Assembly: GCA_902363595.1 (NCBI GenBank)
Contig: CABJAP010000002.1
Coordinates: forward strand, 354,912-418,911
Direction: 5' to 3'
Length of the DNA stretch: 64,000 nucleotides
DNA from: Clostridia bacterium
Lineage (GTDB): Bacteria; Bacillota; Clostridia; Peptostreptococcales; Anaerovoracaceae
Below, in pieces: positions 1 to 8,237 of the stretch. The position numbers were made by a program, and so were the translations under genes. The notes under the pieces were generated by a model that saw only the letters and a list, made by a program, of their open reading frames with translations, had not been told where the DNA came from and did no database searches. Every line of letters starts with the position of its first letter. Within the stretch, counting starts at the first letter, position 1.

Positions 1-1299
1 ATCGCTGGGATTAGTCCGGCCCTGGCCGGGAGCATTTCCCTCATCGCCGTTATCTGGGATGCGGTATCGACCCCCATTCTGGGACAGATATCCGATAATA
101 CCAGATCCAAGTACGGAAGAAGGAGACCCTATTTGATCGCGGTCGCCGTGCCGCTGGCCGCTGCTTTTGTCCTGCTGTTTACCAACGTGCCCCTGGATGG
201 CAACGCCAAGAATGTTTACTACGTTATCATGGCCATGGTATTTTGGACATCTTACACAACGTTTTACATTCCGTACACAGCTTTGGGCGCAGAGCTCACC
301 CTGGATTACGACGAGAGAACCAAGCTGCGCGCGCCGGCAACTATCTTTAACCTGCTGGGCAACATCGTAGGTATGTCGGCTCCGTCACTGGTGGTAGCCA
401 TGTTCATCGGTCAGGGAATGGCCCCGGGACGGGCCTGGCAATCCATGGCCATGATCGCAGGCGGAATCGCCATGATCTGTATTTTAATCACCTGGAGAAC
501 CACCAGAGGCCACGAGATCATGAACGTTCGGGAAGAAGCCATTACAGAGAAAAAGAAAGAAAACGGCTTCAAGACCTATCTGAAAATCCTCAAGCTCAAG
601 CCTTACAAATTCCTGCTGGGTATGTTCATGGCCTTCATGTTCGGATACAGCATGATCAATGCGGACATCGCCTATTTCGTATACCACAAGATGCAGTCCA
701 CCGAAGAAACGCTGGCGCTGGTTATGTTCCTTTACATTCTGATCGGCATCGTGGCAGTACCCCTCGTTTCGGCCATTTCCATGAAGATCGGCAAGAAAGC
801 GGCCGCGGCCTTATGCATCGCAGGCTCAGGCGCAGTCATGTTCTGTTTCAAATTTATATCCATTGAAAGCTTTGGCATGCTCCTTTTGTATATGGCGATT
901 TTCAGCATTGCCAACGGAGCATACTGGACTTTGATTCCGGCCATCAACATGGATATGTGCGAAGTCTATGAATACAAGTACGGTGAGCGCAGAGAAGGCG
1001 CGGTTTTCGCAGCAGGTATTTTCTTCGCCAAGTTCAGCGCCGCCATTTCCAGCCAGGTGCTTGGAATCATCCTATCCGTTTCAGGATACGATCCTACGCT
1101 GCCCCAGCAGTCCGCATCGGCTGTAGCAGGTATCGAAAATGCCTTTACGATCATACCTTCAAGCTTCTTGATTCTGTCCGGCGTTATGGCGATAGCCTTC
1201 CCGCTGACCAAAGCGAAATTCGACCAGCTGAAAGCCGTGATGGAAGCCAAAAAGAAGGGTGAGGACTATCAGGAAGAAGGACTGGAACGTGTCATCTGA
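1..1299 (+). CDS. GPH-family (MelB-like) sugar:cation symporter, 5-prime truncated
   Basis: The frame is open from base 1, so the true start lies upstream of the window. The first visible residues include the motif DAVSTPILGQISD followed by RSKYGRRRPYL, the signature loop between helices 2 and 3 of glycoside-pentoside-hexuronide:cation symporters (MFS_2). About ten hydrophobic membrane segments follow, with a charged central cytoplasmic loop (ETEKKKENGFK-like) as in MelB. The family couples uptake of a sugar or other small organic solute to sodium or proton entry; the substrate cannot be told. It ends 17 bases before an amidohydrolase and probably shares its operon. Family assignment is firm, substrate unknown. 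Confidence 0.85.
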   Translation: MAGISPALAGSISLIAVIWDAVSTPILGQISDNTRSKYGRRRPYLIAVAVPLAAAFVLLFTNVPLDGNAKNVYYVIMAMVFWTSYTTFYIPYTALGAELTLDYDERTKLRAPATIFNLLGNIVGMSAPSLVVAMFIGQGMAPGRAWQSMAMIAGGIAMICILITWRTTRGHEIMNVREEAITEKKKENGFKTYLKILKLKPYKFLLGMFMAFMFGYSMINADIAYFVYHKMQSTEETLALVMFLYILIGIVAVPLVSAISMKIGKKAAAALCIAGSGAVMFCFKFISIESFGMLLLYMAIFSIANGAYWTLIPAINMDMCEVYEYKYGERREGAVFAAGIFFAKFSAAISSQVLGIILSVSGYDPTLPQQSASAVAGIENAFTIIPSSFLILSGVMAIAFPLTKAKFDQLKAVMEAKKKGEDYQEEGLERVI

Positions 1300-1316
1300 G
1301 GAAATGGGAGGAAGAA

Positions 1317-2966
1317 ATGGATAAACGAGTGATTTACGGAAATGGAAGGGTCTACACGGTGGACGAACGCTGTCCCTGGGCCCAGGCCTTCTGTGTGGAA
1401 GGTACGAAATTTATCGCTGTGGGTACGGAAGAAGAAGTCGCTGAAAAGGCGGGAGCAGATGCAGAGTATATCGATCTGCAGGGAAAAACGGTTTTGCCGG
1501 GATTCATCGATTCCCATATTCATGCGGTACAGGGCTGCGCGGAAGTGCTGTTTAAGGTGGACCTGGCCCGGGCCCAGTCGAAAGAGGATTGTTTGAACGC
1601 TGTCCGGGATTTTTATGAAGCCCATCCGGATATTGATTTTCTGGAAGGGGCGGGCTGGATTAACACGTATTTTGACGACCACGGCCCCAGAAAGGAATGG
1701 CTGGATGAAATCGCGGCGGATATTCCCATTGTGCTGGATTCGGGAGATCATCACAGTATATGGGCAAACTCAGCGGCGATCCGGCTGGCCGGCGTTACAA
1801 AAGATACGGTGATCGAAGGGGGCGTTCTGGAAAAGGACGCGGATACAGGGGAGCTTTCCGGAACCTTCCGGGAGTGCGCTCAGGAACCCTTTCATGCCAT
1901 TAAGCCTGTCTATTCGGTAGATAAGGTGAAAAAGGCAGTGCGCTATCTGGAAGAGATGATGGGCCAGCTGGGGCTGACCATGGTCCACGATCCCATGGTT
2001 GAGCTTTATACCAATTATTATGAAGCCTATAAAGTGATGGACCAGGCAGGAGAACTGAAGGTGAAAATTCGTGGATCCTTCATGGCCAGACCCGAGTCGG
2101 TGGATTCAATGCTGGAGGACTATCAGACGGAAAGAACGGCCGCCGGTGCCGGCACGCGGTTTGCCGCAAACAGCATTAAAGTGCTGGTGGACGGGGTTGT
2201 GGAGGGCGCTACCGCTTTTCTGAAAAAGCCCTATGCTCATCGGCCGGACTATTACGGAGAGCCGGTTTGGAGCCAGGCCGCGCTGAATAGGCTGTGCTCC
2301 TGGGCGGAGCACCACGGTTTTCAGATGCACTTTCATGTGATCGGAGATGCGGCTGTGGATCAGATGCTGACTGCGCTGGAATGCTCCGCGGCGGAAAACG
2401 GGCAGCCCAATATCAGGCCCATCGGCGCTCATATGCAGATTGTGGATAAAGATGATTACCAGCGCCTCAGGGAGCGGCAGGTTGTGGTTTCGGCAAATCC
2501 CTATTGGTTTGCTAAAGAAAAAGGTTATTTCTACGGCTTGGAGGTGCCGTTCCTGGGTGAGGAGCGGGCGGAAAACGAGTATCCCATGAGGAGTCTGGCA
2601 GAAGAAGCAGGACTCGTTTTGTCCTCGGGCAGTGATTTTCCGGTTACTCAGCCGCCGGCCCCGCTGCTGGGCATTCAAATGGGGGTGACCCGCTGTGATT
2701 TCAGGGATGACGCCGACGACCCGTCCAATGTGCTAAACGCCAAAGAAGCGCTGACTGTTGAAGAGATGATCCGAACCTTTACTCTGGATGCGGCTTATGC
2801 CGATTTTGCCGAGGACATCACCGGTTCCATTACACCCGGCAAATTCGCGGACTTTGTGGTGCTGGACAAAAATATCTTTGAGGTGCCGGCGGATACCATC
2901 GGGCAAATACCCATCCTGATGACGGTTTCAGAAGGGAATGTGATTTACGATGCGCAGGCTCATTGA
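1317..2966 (+). CDS. YtcJ-like metal-dependent amidohydrolase (amidohydrolase_3)
   Basis: A 549-residue protein of the usual length for YtcJ-type amidohydrolases. The N-terminal beta strand (residues 1-60) leads to the metal-binding HxH in DSHIH (His67, His69); HFHVIGDAAVD and a late SSGSDFP motif supply further expected metal or catalytic ligands of the TIM barrel. These enzymes hydrolyse amide, imide or carbamate-like bonds in the cytoplasm; the substrate is unknown. The start follows a good GGGAGGAAG site. The last 17 bases overlap the permease gene downstream, suggesting translational coupling, and the flanking transporters suggest imported substrates. Confidence 0.88.
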   Translation: MDKRVIYGNGRVYTVDERCPWAQAFCVEGTKFIAVGTEEEVAEKAGADAEYIDLQGKTVLPGFIDSHIHAVQGCAEVLFKVDLARAQSKEDCLNAVRDFYEAHPDIDFLEGAGWINTYFDDHGPRKEWLDEIAADIPIVLDSGDHHSIWANSAAIRLAGVTKDTVIEGGVLEKDADTGELSGTFRECAQEPFHAIKPVYSVDKVKKAVRYLEEMMGQLGLTMVHDPMVELYTNYYEAYKVMDQAGELKVKIRGSFMARPESVDSMLEDYQTERTAAGAGTRFAANSIKVLVDGVVEGATAFLKKPYAHRPDYYGEPVWSQAALNRLCSWAEHHGFQMHFHVIGDAAVDQMLTALECSAAENGQPNIRPIGAHMQIVDKDDYQRLRERQVVVSANPYWFAKEKGYFYGLEVPFLGEERAENEYPMRSLAEEAGLVLSSGSDFPVTQPPAPLLGIQMGVTRCDFRDDADDPSNVLNAKEALTVEEMIRTFTLDAAYADFAEDITGSITPGKFADFVVLDKNIFEVPADTIGQIPILMTVSEGNVIYDAQAH

Positions 2967-4230
2967 ATCAGGAAATGGCTTTCACAATCTAAAGAAGGAG
3001 TTTAAGTGCGAGAGCCGCAATATCTTTGCGGCTCTGACCTCCATGGTTTTCGTGCTGGCGGGCGCTATCCCCATGCTGTCGTCTGTGGCTGCCAGCGCGG
3101 GGATGACTTCGGCGCAGGCCGCATCCTTTGTCATGTGCAGTATGGCGGTGGGAGGACTGATTTCCATCTTTGCCAGCATTTATTACCGGACGCCCTTTTA
3201 TTTTGCGGGTTCCCTGACTGCGATCGTGGTATTAAAACCCATGTTCGATCAGTTTACACTGCCGGAAATGGTCGGCGGATTCATCGCAGCCGGGGTTGCG
3301 CTTTTCCTGGTGGGATATACGGGGATGATCGGCTGGATCAGCAGGTATTTGCCCCTTCCAGTAATTCTGGGGATGGTGGCAGGGGTTTTTATGAGCTACG
3401 GGCTGGATATCGTAAGGTCCATAGCATCAGACCCTCTTTCGGGAGCGCTGATCGCAGGCGCCTTTGTCGCATTTCCCCTGGTGACGAAGAAAGTTCCGCC
3501 TCACATCATAGCGCTGGCTGTGGGCATCGCATGTGCTGTTTTTCTCCATTCGGGAGAAGCGGATGGATCGGCAGGCTCCTACGGTCTGTCGCTGCCGGTT
3601 TTCACAGGGCCGGATTTTACCAGCAATGTTTTTCTGACCGTGTCGCTGCCGCTGGTGATTATGGCTGTGGCGGATGTTTTCAAAGGTTACGGGGTTTTAA
3701 AAGCCAACGGCTGTGATCTTTCCCTCAATAGTGTGACCGTACTCAGCGGGCTGGGTTCCATACTGGCGGCCTTTGGCCTGGGGCATACCATTTCCCTTGC
3801 CGGCCCGGTTATGGCGATTCTCGCTGGAGAGGATGCGGGCAGACGGGAAAGAAGATTCGCAGGAGCAGTCATCTACTGCGGCGGCGTGTTGGTGGTCTGT
3901 GTACTTTCAGGCATTTTGATCCCGTTTATCATGCAGCTGCCGGGAACGATCATCGATCTCATTTGCGGGATCGCCATGACCGGCCTGCTGGTGAGCTCGC
4001 TACAAGGTGCTTTTGGGACCGGCCGCTTTCAGATGGGCGCGCTGGCAGCCTTTCTCATCGGCCTGTCCAAAGTGAGTATTCTGGGAATCGGTGCGCCTGT
4101 GTGGGCCATTGTATTCGGCTGGATCGTAACCCTTTGCATGGAGAACGGCCAGTGGCGGCAAATGATCGCCCGGGGCCGAAGCGAGAAAAAGGAAACCGGT
4201 CCTGCAGCGGACCAAGCAGTAATGGATTAA
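2950..4230 (+). CDS. BenE-like benzoate/H+ symporter family permease
   Basis: A 426-residue polytopic membrane protein with about 11-12 hydrophobic segments. The central GPVMAILAGEDAG-x2-R and the later SKVSILGIGAPVWAIVFGW regions match the BenE/YdcO family, which carries benzoate-like aromatic acids with protons. The start ATG overlaps the preceding amidohydrolase; its ribosome-binding site (GAAGGG at 2931) is weak. A much stronger AAAGAAGGAG at 2991-3000 precedes a GTG that is out of frame, so the real initiation point is not certain; ATG 3043 is an in-frame alternative but would cut into the first helix. Substrate unproven. Confidence 0.78.
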   Translation: MRRLIESGNGFHNLKKEFKCESRNIFAALTSMVFVLAGAIPMLSSVAASAGMTSAQAASFVMCSMAVGGLISIFASIYYRTPFYFAGSLTAIVVLKPMFDQFTLPEMVGGFIAAGVALFLVGYTGMIGWISRYLPLPVILGMVAGVFMSYGLDIVRSIASDPLSGALIAGAFVAFPLVTKKVPPHIIALAVGIACAVFLHSGEADGSAGSYGLSLPVFTGPDFTSNVFLTVSLPLVIMAVADVFKGYGVLKANGCDLSLNSVTVLSGLGSILAAFGLGHTISLAGPVMAILAGEDAGRRERRFAGAVIYCGGVLVVCVLSGILIPFIMQLPGTIIDLICGIAMTGLLVSSLQGAFGTGRFQMGALAAFLIGLSKVSILGIGAPVWAIVFGWIVTLCMENGQWRQMIARGRSEKKETGPAADQAVMD

Positions 4231-4245
4231 TGTGTACTGTAAAAT

Positions 4246-4280
4246 GGAGCCGTTTGAGTTGATGGCTCTGTTTTGCTTTT
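4246..4280 (+). terminator. Possible intrinsic terminator after the BenE-like gene
   Basis: GAGCC at 4247-4251 can pair with GGCTC at 4264-4268 and is followed by a T-rich stretch. The stem is short and the loop is 12 bases, so this is a weak call. Confidence 0.35.
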
Positions 4281-4310
4281 TTGGGGTGGGCGGTGCTGTT
4301 TATAGCTGGG

Positions 4311-4594
4311 CCTGGGTCTTTGGCTTGGGGTAAAGATATGTTCTGGCCCCGGATTACGGGTGAAAAGTAAAATTATCGTTGGAGCTTCTTTTGAGTCCGA
4401 TTTGCGATGATTTCTCATCGCTGGAGACTAGAAAAAGTTGGATCAGCGATGATTTCTCGCTGTTTTTCGGTGGATGGACGGTGAAAATGGCTCAAAATCA
4501 TCGTGGAGAAGGCCTGACGGACCGGATCGCGATGATTTGCTTTCAGCGCCGGTCCCGGTCTGGCTTGCGGGCCGGGGTCATATTGATGCCCCGG
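4311..4594. repeat. Structured intergenic direct repeat, copy 1 (left of yoeB/relB)
   Basis: This segment aligns without any gap to 5307-5592, at a constant offset of 996 bases, with scattered substitutions. It holds a hairpin GCGATGA-tttc-TCATCGC and a second hairpin CAGCGA (4444-4449)/TCGCTG (4457-4462) followed by five T, which looks like an intrinsic terminator. Short ORFs across it lack ribosome-binding sites and do not look coding. It may be a mobile, REP-like or ncRNA-encoding element; the identity is unknown. The two copies flank the toxin-antitoxin pair. Confidence 0.8.
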
Positions 4595-4641
4595 CCCGGG
4601 CAAGAATCGCTTCTCTTTCAAGACGAGGGCATCATGTGCGG

Positions 4642-4911
4642 TTACTTATCTCCATAATGTCCTCTGCAATGCACGATGTAGATGCGGCCGTTTTCCATAT
4701 GGTAGACCAATCGGTCCTTCTCGTTGATGCGGCGGCTGTATTCGCCCTGCAAGTCACCGGTTAAGGGTTCGGGTTTCCCGATGCCCTCCATGCAGCCATT
4801 ACGCTCAATATCTTTAATGAGCTGATTGATGCGTTTTACTGTTTTTTTGTCCTGGGTTTGCCAATAGAGATAGTCCTTCCAGGCATCGTCTGACCAAATT
4901 TTTTCACTCAT
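4642..4911 (-). CDS. yoeB: YoeB/Txe family mRNA interferase toxin
   Basis: An 89-residue basic protein of the RelE superfamily. It carries the YoeB signature GIGKPEPL (residues 43-50), SRRI, DRLVY and the C-terminal HCRGHYGDK. By comparison with characterised YoeB the catalytic set would be Glu48, Arg67, His85 and Tyr86, all present, so the toxin looks intact. YoeB cleaves mRNA in the ribosomal A site. The gene is second in a two-gene minus-strand operon and its start overlaps the antitoxin stop by 8 bases, the normal antitoxin-first arrangement. Both genes lie between two copies of a direct repeat. Confidence 0.93.
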   Translation of the reverse strand: MSEKIWSDDAWKDYLYWQTQDKKTVKRINQLIKDIERNGCMEGIGKPEPLTGDLQGEYSRRINEKDRLVYHMENGRIYIVHCRGHYGDK

Positions 4912-5173
4912 CTTCTATCTCAATCAGTTCGTGCGCCGTCCCTTTCCCTTCACGAAGTTCCTGAACGGATTTTTTTATATAGGCCATATTCGATTCAGAA
5001 AAAAATGGATCAGTGGTTTCTGCAATTTCAAATGGGATCCTGTTTTCGCGTAAAACTGCTTTCACAAAAAGATTGATGGCTGTGGAGGTGTTTAGACCCA
5101 CATTGGAGCAAAAAGCGTCAAATCTGGCTTTATCCTTTTCGTCTACTCGCGCAGTTATGGTTGACTGTGCCAT
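4904..5173 (-). CDS. RelB/DinJ-family antitoxin
   Basis: An 89-residue protein beginning MAQSTITARVD. The N-terminal ribbon-helix-helix (residues 1-45, with ARVDEKDKARFDAFCSNVG and STAINLFVKAV) is typical of DinJ/RelB antitoxins, and the acidic C-terminal tail is expected to wrap the toxin. I chose ATG 5173 rather than a longer frame because AAGGAGT lies 8 bases upstream. The product should neutralise the YoeB-type toxin and repress the shared promoter. The pairing of a DinJ-type antitoxin with a YoeB-type toxin is a known mixed combination. Confidence 0.9.
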   Translation of the reverse strand: MAQSTITARVDEKDKARFDAFCSNVGLNTSTAINLFVKAVLRENRIPFEIAETTDPFFSESNMAYIKKSVQELREGKGTAHELIEIEDE

Positions 5174-5207
5174 AAAATCAACTCCTTTCTGTATTCTGTA
5201 CACCTTA

Positions 5208-5236
5208 ATTATATCGTTATTGTATGCAAATTACAA
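5208..5236 (-). promoter_or_regulatory. Promoter of the relB-yoeB operon
   Basis: On the minus strand TTGTAA (5236-5231) is followed after 17 bases by a perfect TATAAT (5213-5208), about 35 bases before the antitoxin start. Confidence 0.7.
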
Positions 5237-5306
5237 GCTGTTGTAATACAAAAGGCACATATTGTAATCGGATCCGGATTTTTGGGTTGGGTACGGATAT
5301 CTTTTG

Positions 5307-5592
5307 GCTCGGACCCGGGCCTGGGCTAAAGATTTGTTCTGGCCCCGGATTACGGATAAAATATAAAATCATCGTGGGAGCCTCTTTTGAGCCCGATTTA
5401 CGATGAATTCTCATCGCTGAAGATTAAAAAAAGAAGGATCAGCGATGATTTTTCGCTGTTTTTCGGTGGATAGACGGTGAAAATGGCCCAAAATCATCGT
5501 GGAAAAGGCCTGGCGGACCGGATCGCGATAATCTGCTCTCAGCGCCGGTTCCAGTCTGGCTTGCGCGCCGGGGTCATATTGATGCCCCGGCC
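5307..5592. repeat. Structured intergenic direct repeat, copy 2 (right of yoeB/relB)
   Basis: Gap-free counterpart of 4311-4594. The terminator-like hairpin is conserved: CAGCGA (5440-5445)/TCGCTG (5453-5458) then five T. The upper hairpin CGATGA/TCATCG is also kept. Beyond the shared part both copies run into GC-rich CCCGGCCCGGGC-type sequence. Nothing in 5237-5933 looks protein coding. Confidence 0.8.
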
Positions 5593-5685
5593 TCCAAAAT
5601 CCGGCCCGGCCCGGGCCACACCAATGCTCCGATCCGCAAACTTCTACAGCCCTGGTTTTAATATATAAATTTATGTTTATCGCCA

Positions 5686-5835
5686 AATCAGGAAAATTTT
5701 CATAAAAATTCGCATTCTTTACGCAAAGTTGTGGGTTTGCGAGACCTTATATTGCTAAAAAGCGATCTTACTTGCTCCAGAGCCGGTCGAAGAGGGTTTA
5801 ACCGTTGAAAAACGTGTAAATTTACCAAGGATTTT
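5686..5835 (-). repeat. Dispersed intergenic element, copy 1 (inverted orientation)
   Basis: Read on the minus strand this segment contains TTTACAC-GTTTTTCAACGG near one end and CCCACAACTTTGCGTAAAG near the other, followed by AAAATTTTCCTGATTT. The same blocks occur in the plus orientation at 20.8, 21.0 and 31.5 kb. The end motifs TTTACGC/GCGTAAA form a terminal inverted repeat around a variable core, as in MITE-like or BIME-like elements. Confidence 0.65.
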
Positions 5836-5933
5836 TTAATCTTTTCCCCGCCCCGGCTAGAGGGTCCGAAAAATCCTATTGCTGAAACCAGAGAGGAAAA
5901 TGCAGGATTGCGTTAGGGTTCAAACCTAACAAA

Positions 5934-7463
5934 TCAACCCGAATCAGAGCCTGCTGCACCCGAAGGGACCTTTTCAAACATCTGATTCAAGATCAATAGG
6001 AGCTGCGTCATATTTTTATTTTCTTCCGGAAGACCGATGCGCAGGTTCTCCAGATACCGATAAGCGTCTGCGGCGACGAAGGGGTTGGTGAAAAGCAGAT
6101 GTTTGGCCTCGTTGGGAGTTGAGTAGGTATTGATATAGGCACACAGATTATCCACCGCGTAGACCGTGGTATCTCTGGGAAGTCCGGTGCAGGAATCGGT
6201 GACCATGGCGATTTCAACGTTGATCTCAGAAGATTCGGGGTTGGAAACATAATCGAAAATCTCCTTTAAATAAAGATAATAGAGGGTTTTGGGAATGACA
6301 ATATCTTTGTTGGAAAGCAGCTTTGGCAGGAAGATACACTGATACTGGTCCAAGGCGTCAAAGATACCGTCCATATTCAAGAGAAACTGGCAGTCATTGA
6401 AATTGGAGCTCAGGCATGGATGATAAATGAACGTTAAATAGCGCATCATGATCGCTTCGATCTCTGGAGCGCTGAAACCATTGTAAACCAATATTTTCTG
6501 AAAGTTTTCCGGCCTTATGGGAAAGACGAAGGGCGTACTGTCATACACCGAAAGTTTCTGGCCCATATGTTGAATTCCTTTGAGCGTTATAGCGACTTGC
6601 CGTATTTTTTTATCATCGTGATTTACCAGCAATTCGCAGCTATTGAGCTGGTTTTCATATTGGAGCTGGAGCCGGCGCACGATGTCCGGATGGGTGAAGG
6701 AATAGAGGGTGGTTTTTTTATCACCTATGGAAGGGGTGAAGTTGGTTAAAGCTAAGACATCTTCCAAGATGCACAAATCAAAAGCGGGGATGGCTCCCTT
6801 GGGCATGTAATAAGCGTGGAAATTGGGTGAAAAACATAGAGAGAGAAAATTATCCAAATCCACGATGCAGGAGCGGAAAAAATCGCTGCTGTATATAAAG
6901 GAAATTTCATGGCCCTTTTTAATAATTTCGTGAAGTCTCTGAATCCAGGGAATGTAAAAGGACTCCTGCTCCAATATTCGGTCAGTACTGTCATCAAACA
7001 TCAGATAGAGATGCTTTCGCTCCGGCAGCATCAAAGTGGTGTCCAGCGCATAGAGCAGGGCTTCTTTTTTTTGCCTTTCCCCCTTAATGATGCCCACATC
7101 AGCTACATTGGCGTTATCTACGGAAGGAGGAAGGGTTTCGTAGGGAGAAACGCTGAAATGGCCGCTCATCCACAAATCCAAAGCCTTATACGCTTCTTCC
7201 CGGTTGGTGATGGCAGCTTCCGGCATATAGTCCATGAGGAAAATGACGATATTCTGATAGTTGATCCGCTCATCCTGATCCAAAATAAAATTCAGAGTGT
7301 TGGAGTAGTGGGCGGAAGAGGAGTTGAACTTCCGGTTTTTGTTCCGCCACCTGCTGATCAAAGATGGATCCACGTGAATGCCTGCCGCCAAGTCCACAGC
7401 GGAAATATGCAAGTGATCCAGAATAAGGGAAAGGGGAGAAAGGGACGAAACGCTGCTTTTCAT
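5934..7463 (-). CDS. HTH-type transcriptional regulator, C-terminal domain unrecognised
   Basis: A 509-residue protein. Residues about 10-45 (LSLILDHLHISAVDLAAGI then DPSLISRWRN) form a Cro/C1-type helix-turn-helix. The remaining ~450 residues resemble no family I recognise; they are soluble, with no membrane segment. Start at 7463 is chosen because GGAGGT sits 6 bases upstream; ATG 7469 immediately abuts that site. It is divergent from the catabolic block beginning at 7637 and is the obvious candidate regulator for it. The ligand is not known. Function beyond DNA binding is not claimed. Confidence 0.7.
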   Translation of the reverse strand: MKSSVSSLSPLSLILDHLHISAVDLAAGIHVDPSLISRWRNKNRKFNSSSAHYSNTLNFILDQDERINYQNIVIFLMDYMPEAAITNREEAYKALDLWMSGHFSVSPYETLPPSVDNANVADVGIIKGERQKKEALLYALDTTLMLPERKHLYLMFDDSTDRILEQESFYIPWIQRLHEIIKKGHEISFIYSSDFFRSCIVDLDNFLSLCFSPNFHAYYMPKGAIPAFDLCILEDVLALTNFTPSIGDKKTTLYSFTHPDIVRRLQLQYENQLNSCELLVNHDDKKIRQVAITLKGIQHMGQKLSVYDSTPFVFPIRPENFQKILVYNGFSAPEIEAIMMRYLTFIYHPCLSSNFNDCQFLLNMDGIFDALDQYQCIFLPKLLSNKDIVIPKTLYYLYLKEIFDYVSNPESSEINVEIAMVTDSCTGLPRDTTVYAVDNLCAYINTYSTPNEAKHLLFTNPFVAADAYRYLENLRIGLPEENKNMTQLLLILNQMFEKVPSGAAGSDSG

Positions 7464-7502
7464 ATTCATACCTCCATTTCGCTCAAGCACCATAGTACAG
7501 TT

Positions 7503-7531
7503 ATTGTATTACGGTGTCAATTTTTTGTCAA
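7503..7531 (-). promoter_or_regulatory. Promoter of the HTH regulator gene
   Basis: On the minus strand a perfect TTGACA (7531-7526), 17-base spacer and TACAAT (7508-7503). Nearby TGTCA/TGACA repeats, including the small dyad TGACA-AG-TGTCA around 7541-7552, could be operator sites for the divergent regulator; that is inference. Confidence 0.7.
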
Positions 7532-7562
7532 TTAGCATTGACTGACAAGTGTCATATACATG

Positions 7563-7590
7563 TTGTAATATTTCGAAAATTTGCTACTAT
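7563..7590 (+). promoter_or_regulatory. Candidate promoter of the 7.6 kb catabolic block
   Basis: TTGTAA (7563-7568), 16-base spacer, TACTAT (7585-7590), ending 46 bases before the ATG at 7637. Confidence 0.5.
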
Positions 7591-7636
7591 TGAGTTGCAT
7601 GCAGGATCAATAAAGACGTTTTACGGAGAAAACGAA

Positions 7637-8218
7637 ATGGAAAAAGAAACATTAGTAAAACAGCTCAAGGCTGCTAAGGCTTCCACGCCGACGGACAAGG
7701 AAAAACAAAGCAAAGGTGTCAAAGTAAAGGTAACCTTGCACACGATATCGGAAGAAGACCTGCCTTACCTGGTCAGAAAGCGCCTCTTCCTGATTCGGCC
7801 GAAGGTTTTATCTGCTAAATTTCACTATCTGCCTTGCTGGAGAGTCGTTCTTAAATATTCCGTATCCTATTTTAAAAAGAACCGGACAGATGACGGGACC
7901 ATCGAATTTATCGTAGATCCCATAAGAGGATGCGGCGCCAATGAGGAAAAGCTCAATCTCAAGCTGGTGAAAAAGGCGATTGAACCCGAGCTGCTGGTGG
8001 CTGATACCCTGACCCGGGCGCAGGCGGAGAAAAGAGCCATTGTAGACGCCAGGTGGAAGGTTTTGATGGCAAAATACAAGCGGCCTCCTGAGTTGGAAAC
8101 GGACCATATTGAAAAATTTTACCGGCCCTATTATGAAGTGCGCGTCGCATTTGCCGGTAAAACCCAGACTCAATTTATAGCGGCAGACGATTTTTCCAAT
8201 TATTTTGTTTACAACTGA
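7637..8218 (+). CDS. Protein of unknown function
   Basis: A 193-residue soluble protein that I do not recognise. The start ATG 7637 has CGGAG at 7624-7628; longer in-frame starts lack a ribosome-binding site. The N-terminus is lysine rich; the rest alternates aromatic-rich beta-like segments (FHYLPCWRVVLKY, FYRPYYEVRVAF) with a charged helical stretch (TRAQAEKRAIVDARWK). The two similar aromatic strands at about residues 60-75 and 155-170 could reflect an internal duplication. It is the first gene after the divergent regulator and 19 bases before the creatininase gene, so it is probably co-transcribed with the amide-catabolic genes. Confidence 0.75.
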   Translation: MEKETLVKQLKAAKASTPTDKEKQSKGVKVKVTLHTISEEDLPYLVRKRLFLIRPKVLSAKFHYLPCWRVVLKYSVSYFKKNRTDDGTIEFIVDPIRGCGANEEKLNLKLVKKAIEPELLVADTLTRAQAEKRAIVDARWKVLMAKYKRPPELETDHIEKFYRPYYEVRVAFAGKTQTQFIAADDFSNYFVYN

Positions 8219-8237
8219 ACAAGAAAGGAACGTACCA

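Noticed and set aside
3006..3716. 236-codon ORF behind a strong Shine-Dalgarno in the BenE-like gene
   Set aside because: It is a shifted frame of the permease, encodes His/Gly/Arg/Cys-rich nonsense and has no recognisable domain; the permease frame has a full transporter pattern.
4379..4764. Plus-strand ORFs of about 90 codons in the repeat and over yoeB
   Set aside because: They lack ribosome-binding sites, overlap the toxin gene on the other strand and encode compositionally odd protein; the repeat is better explained as non-coding.
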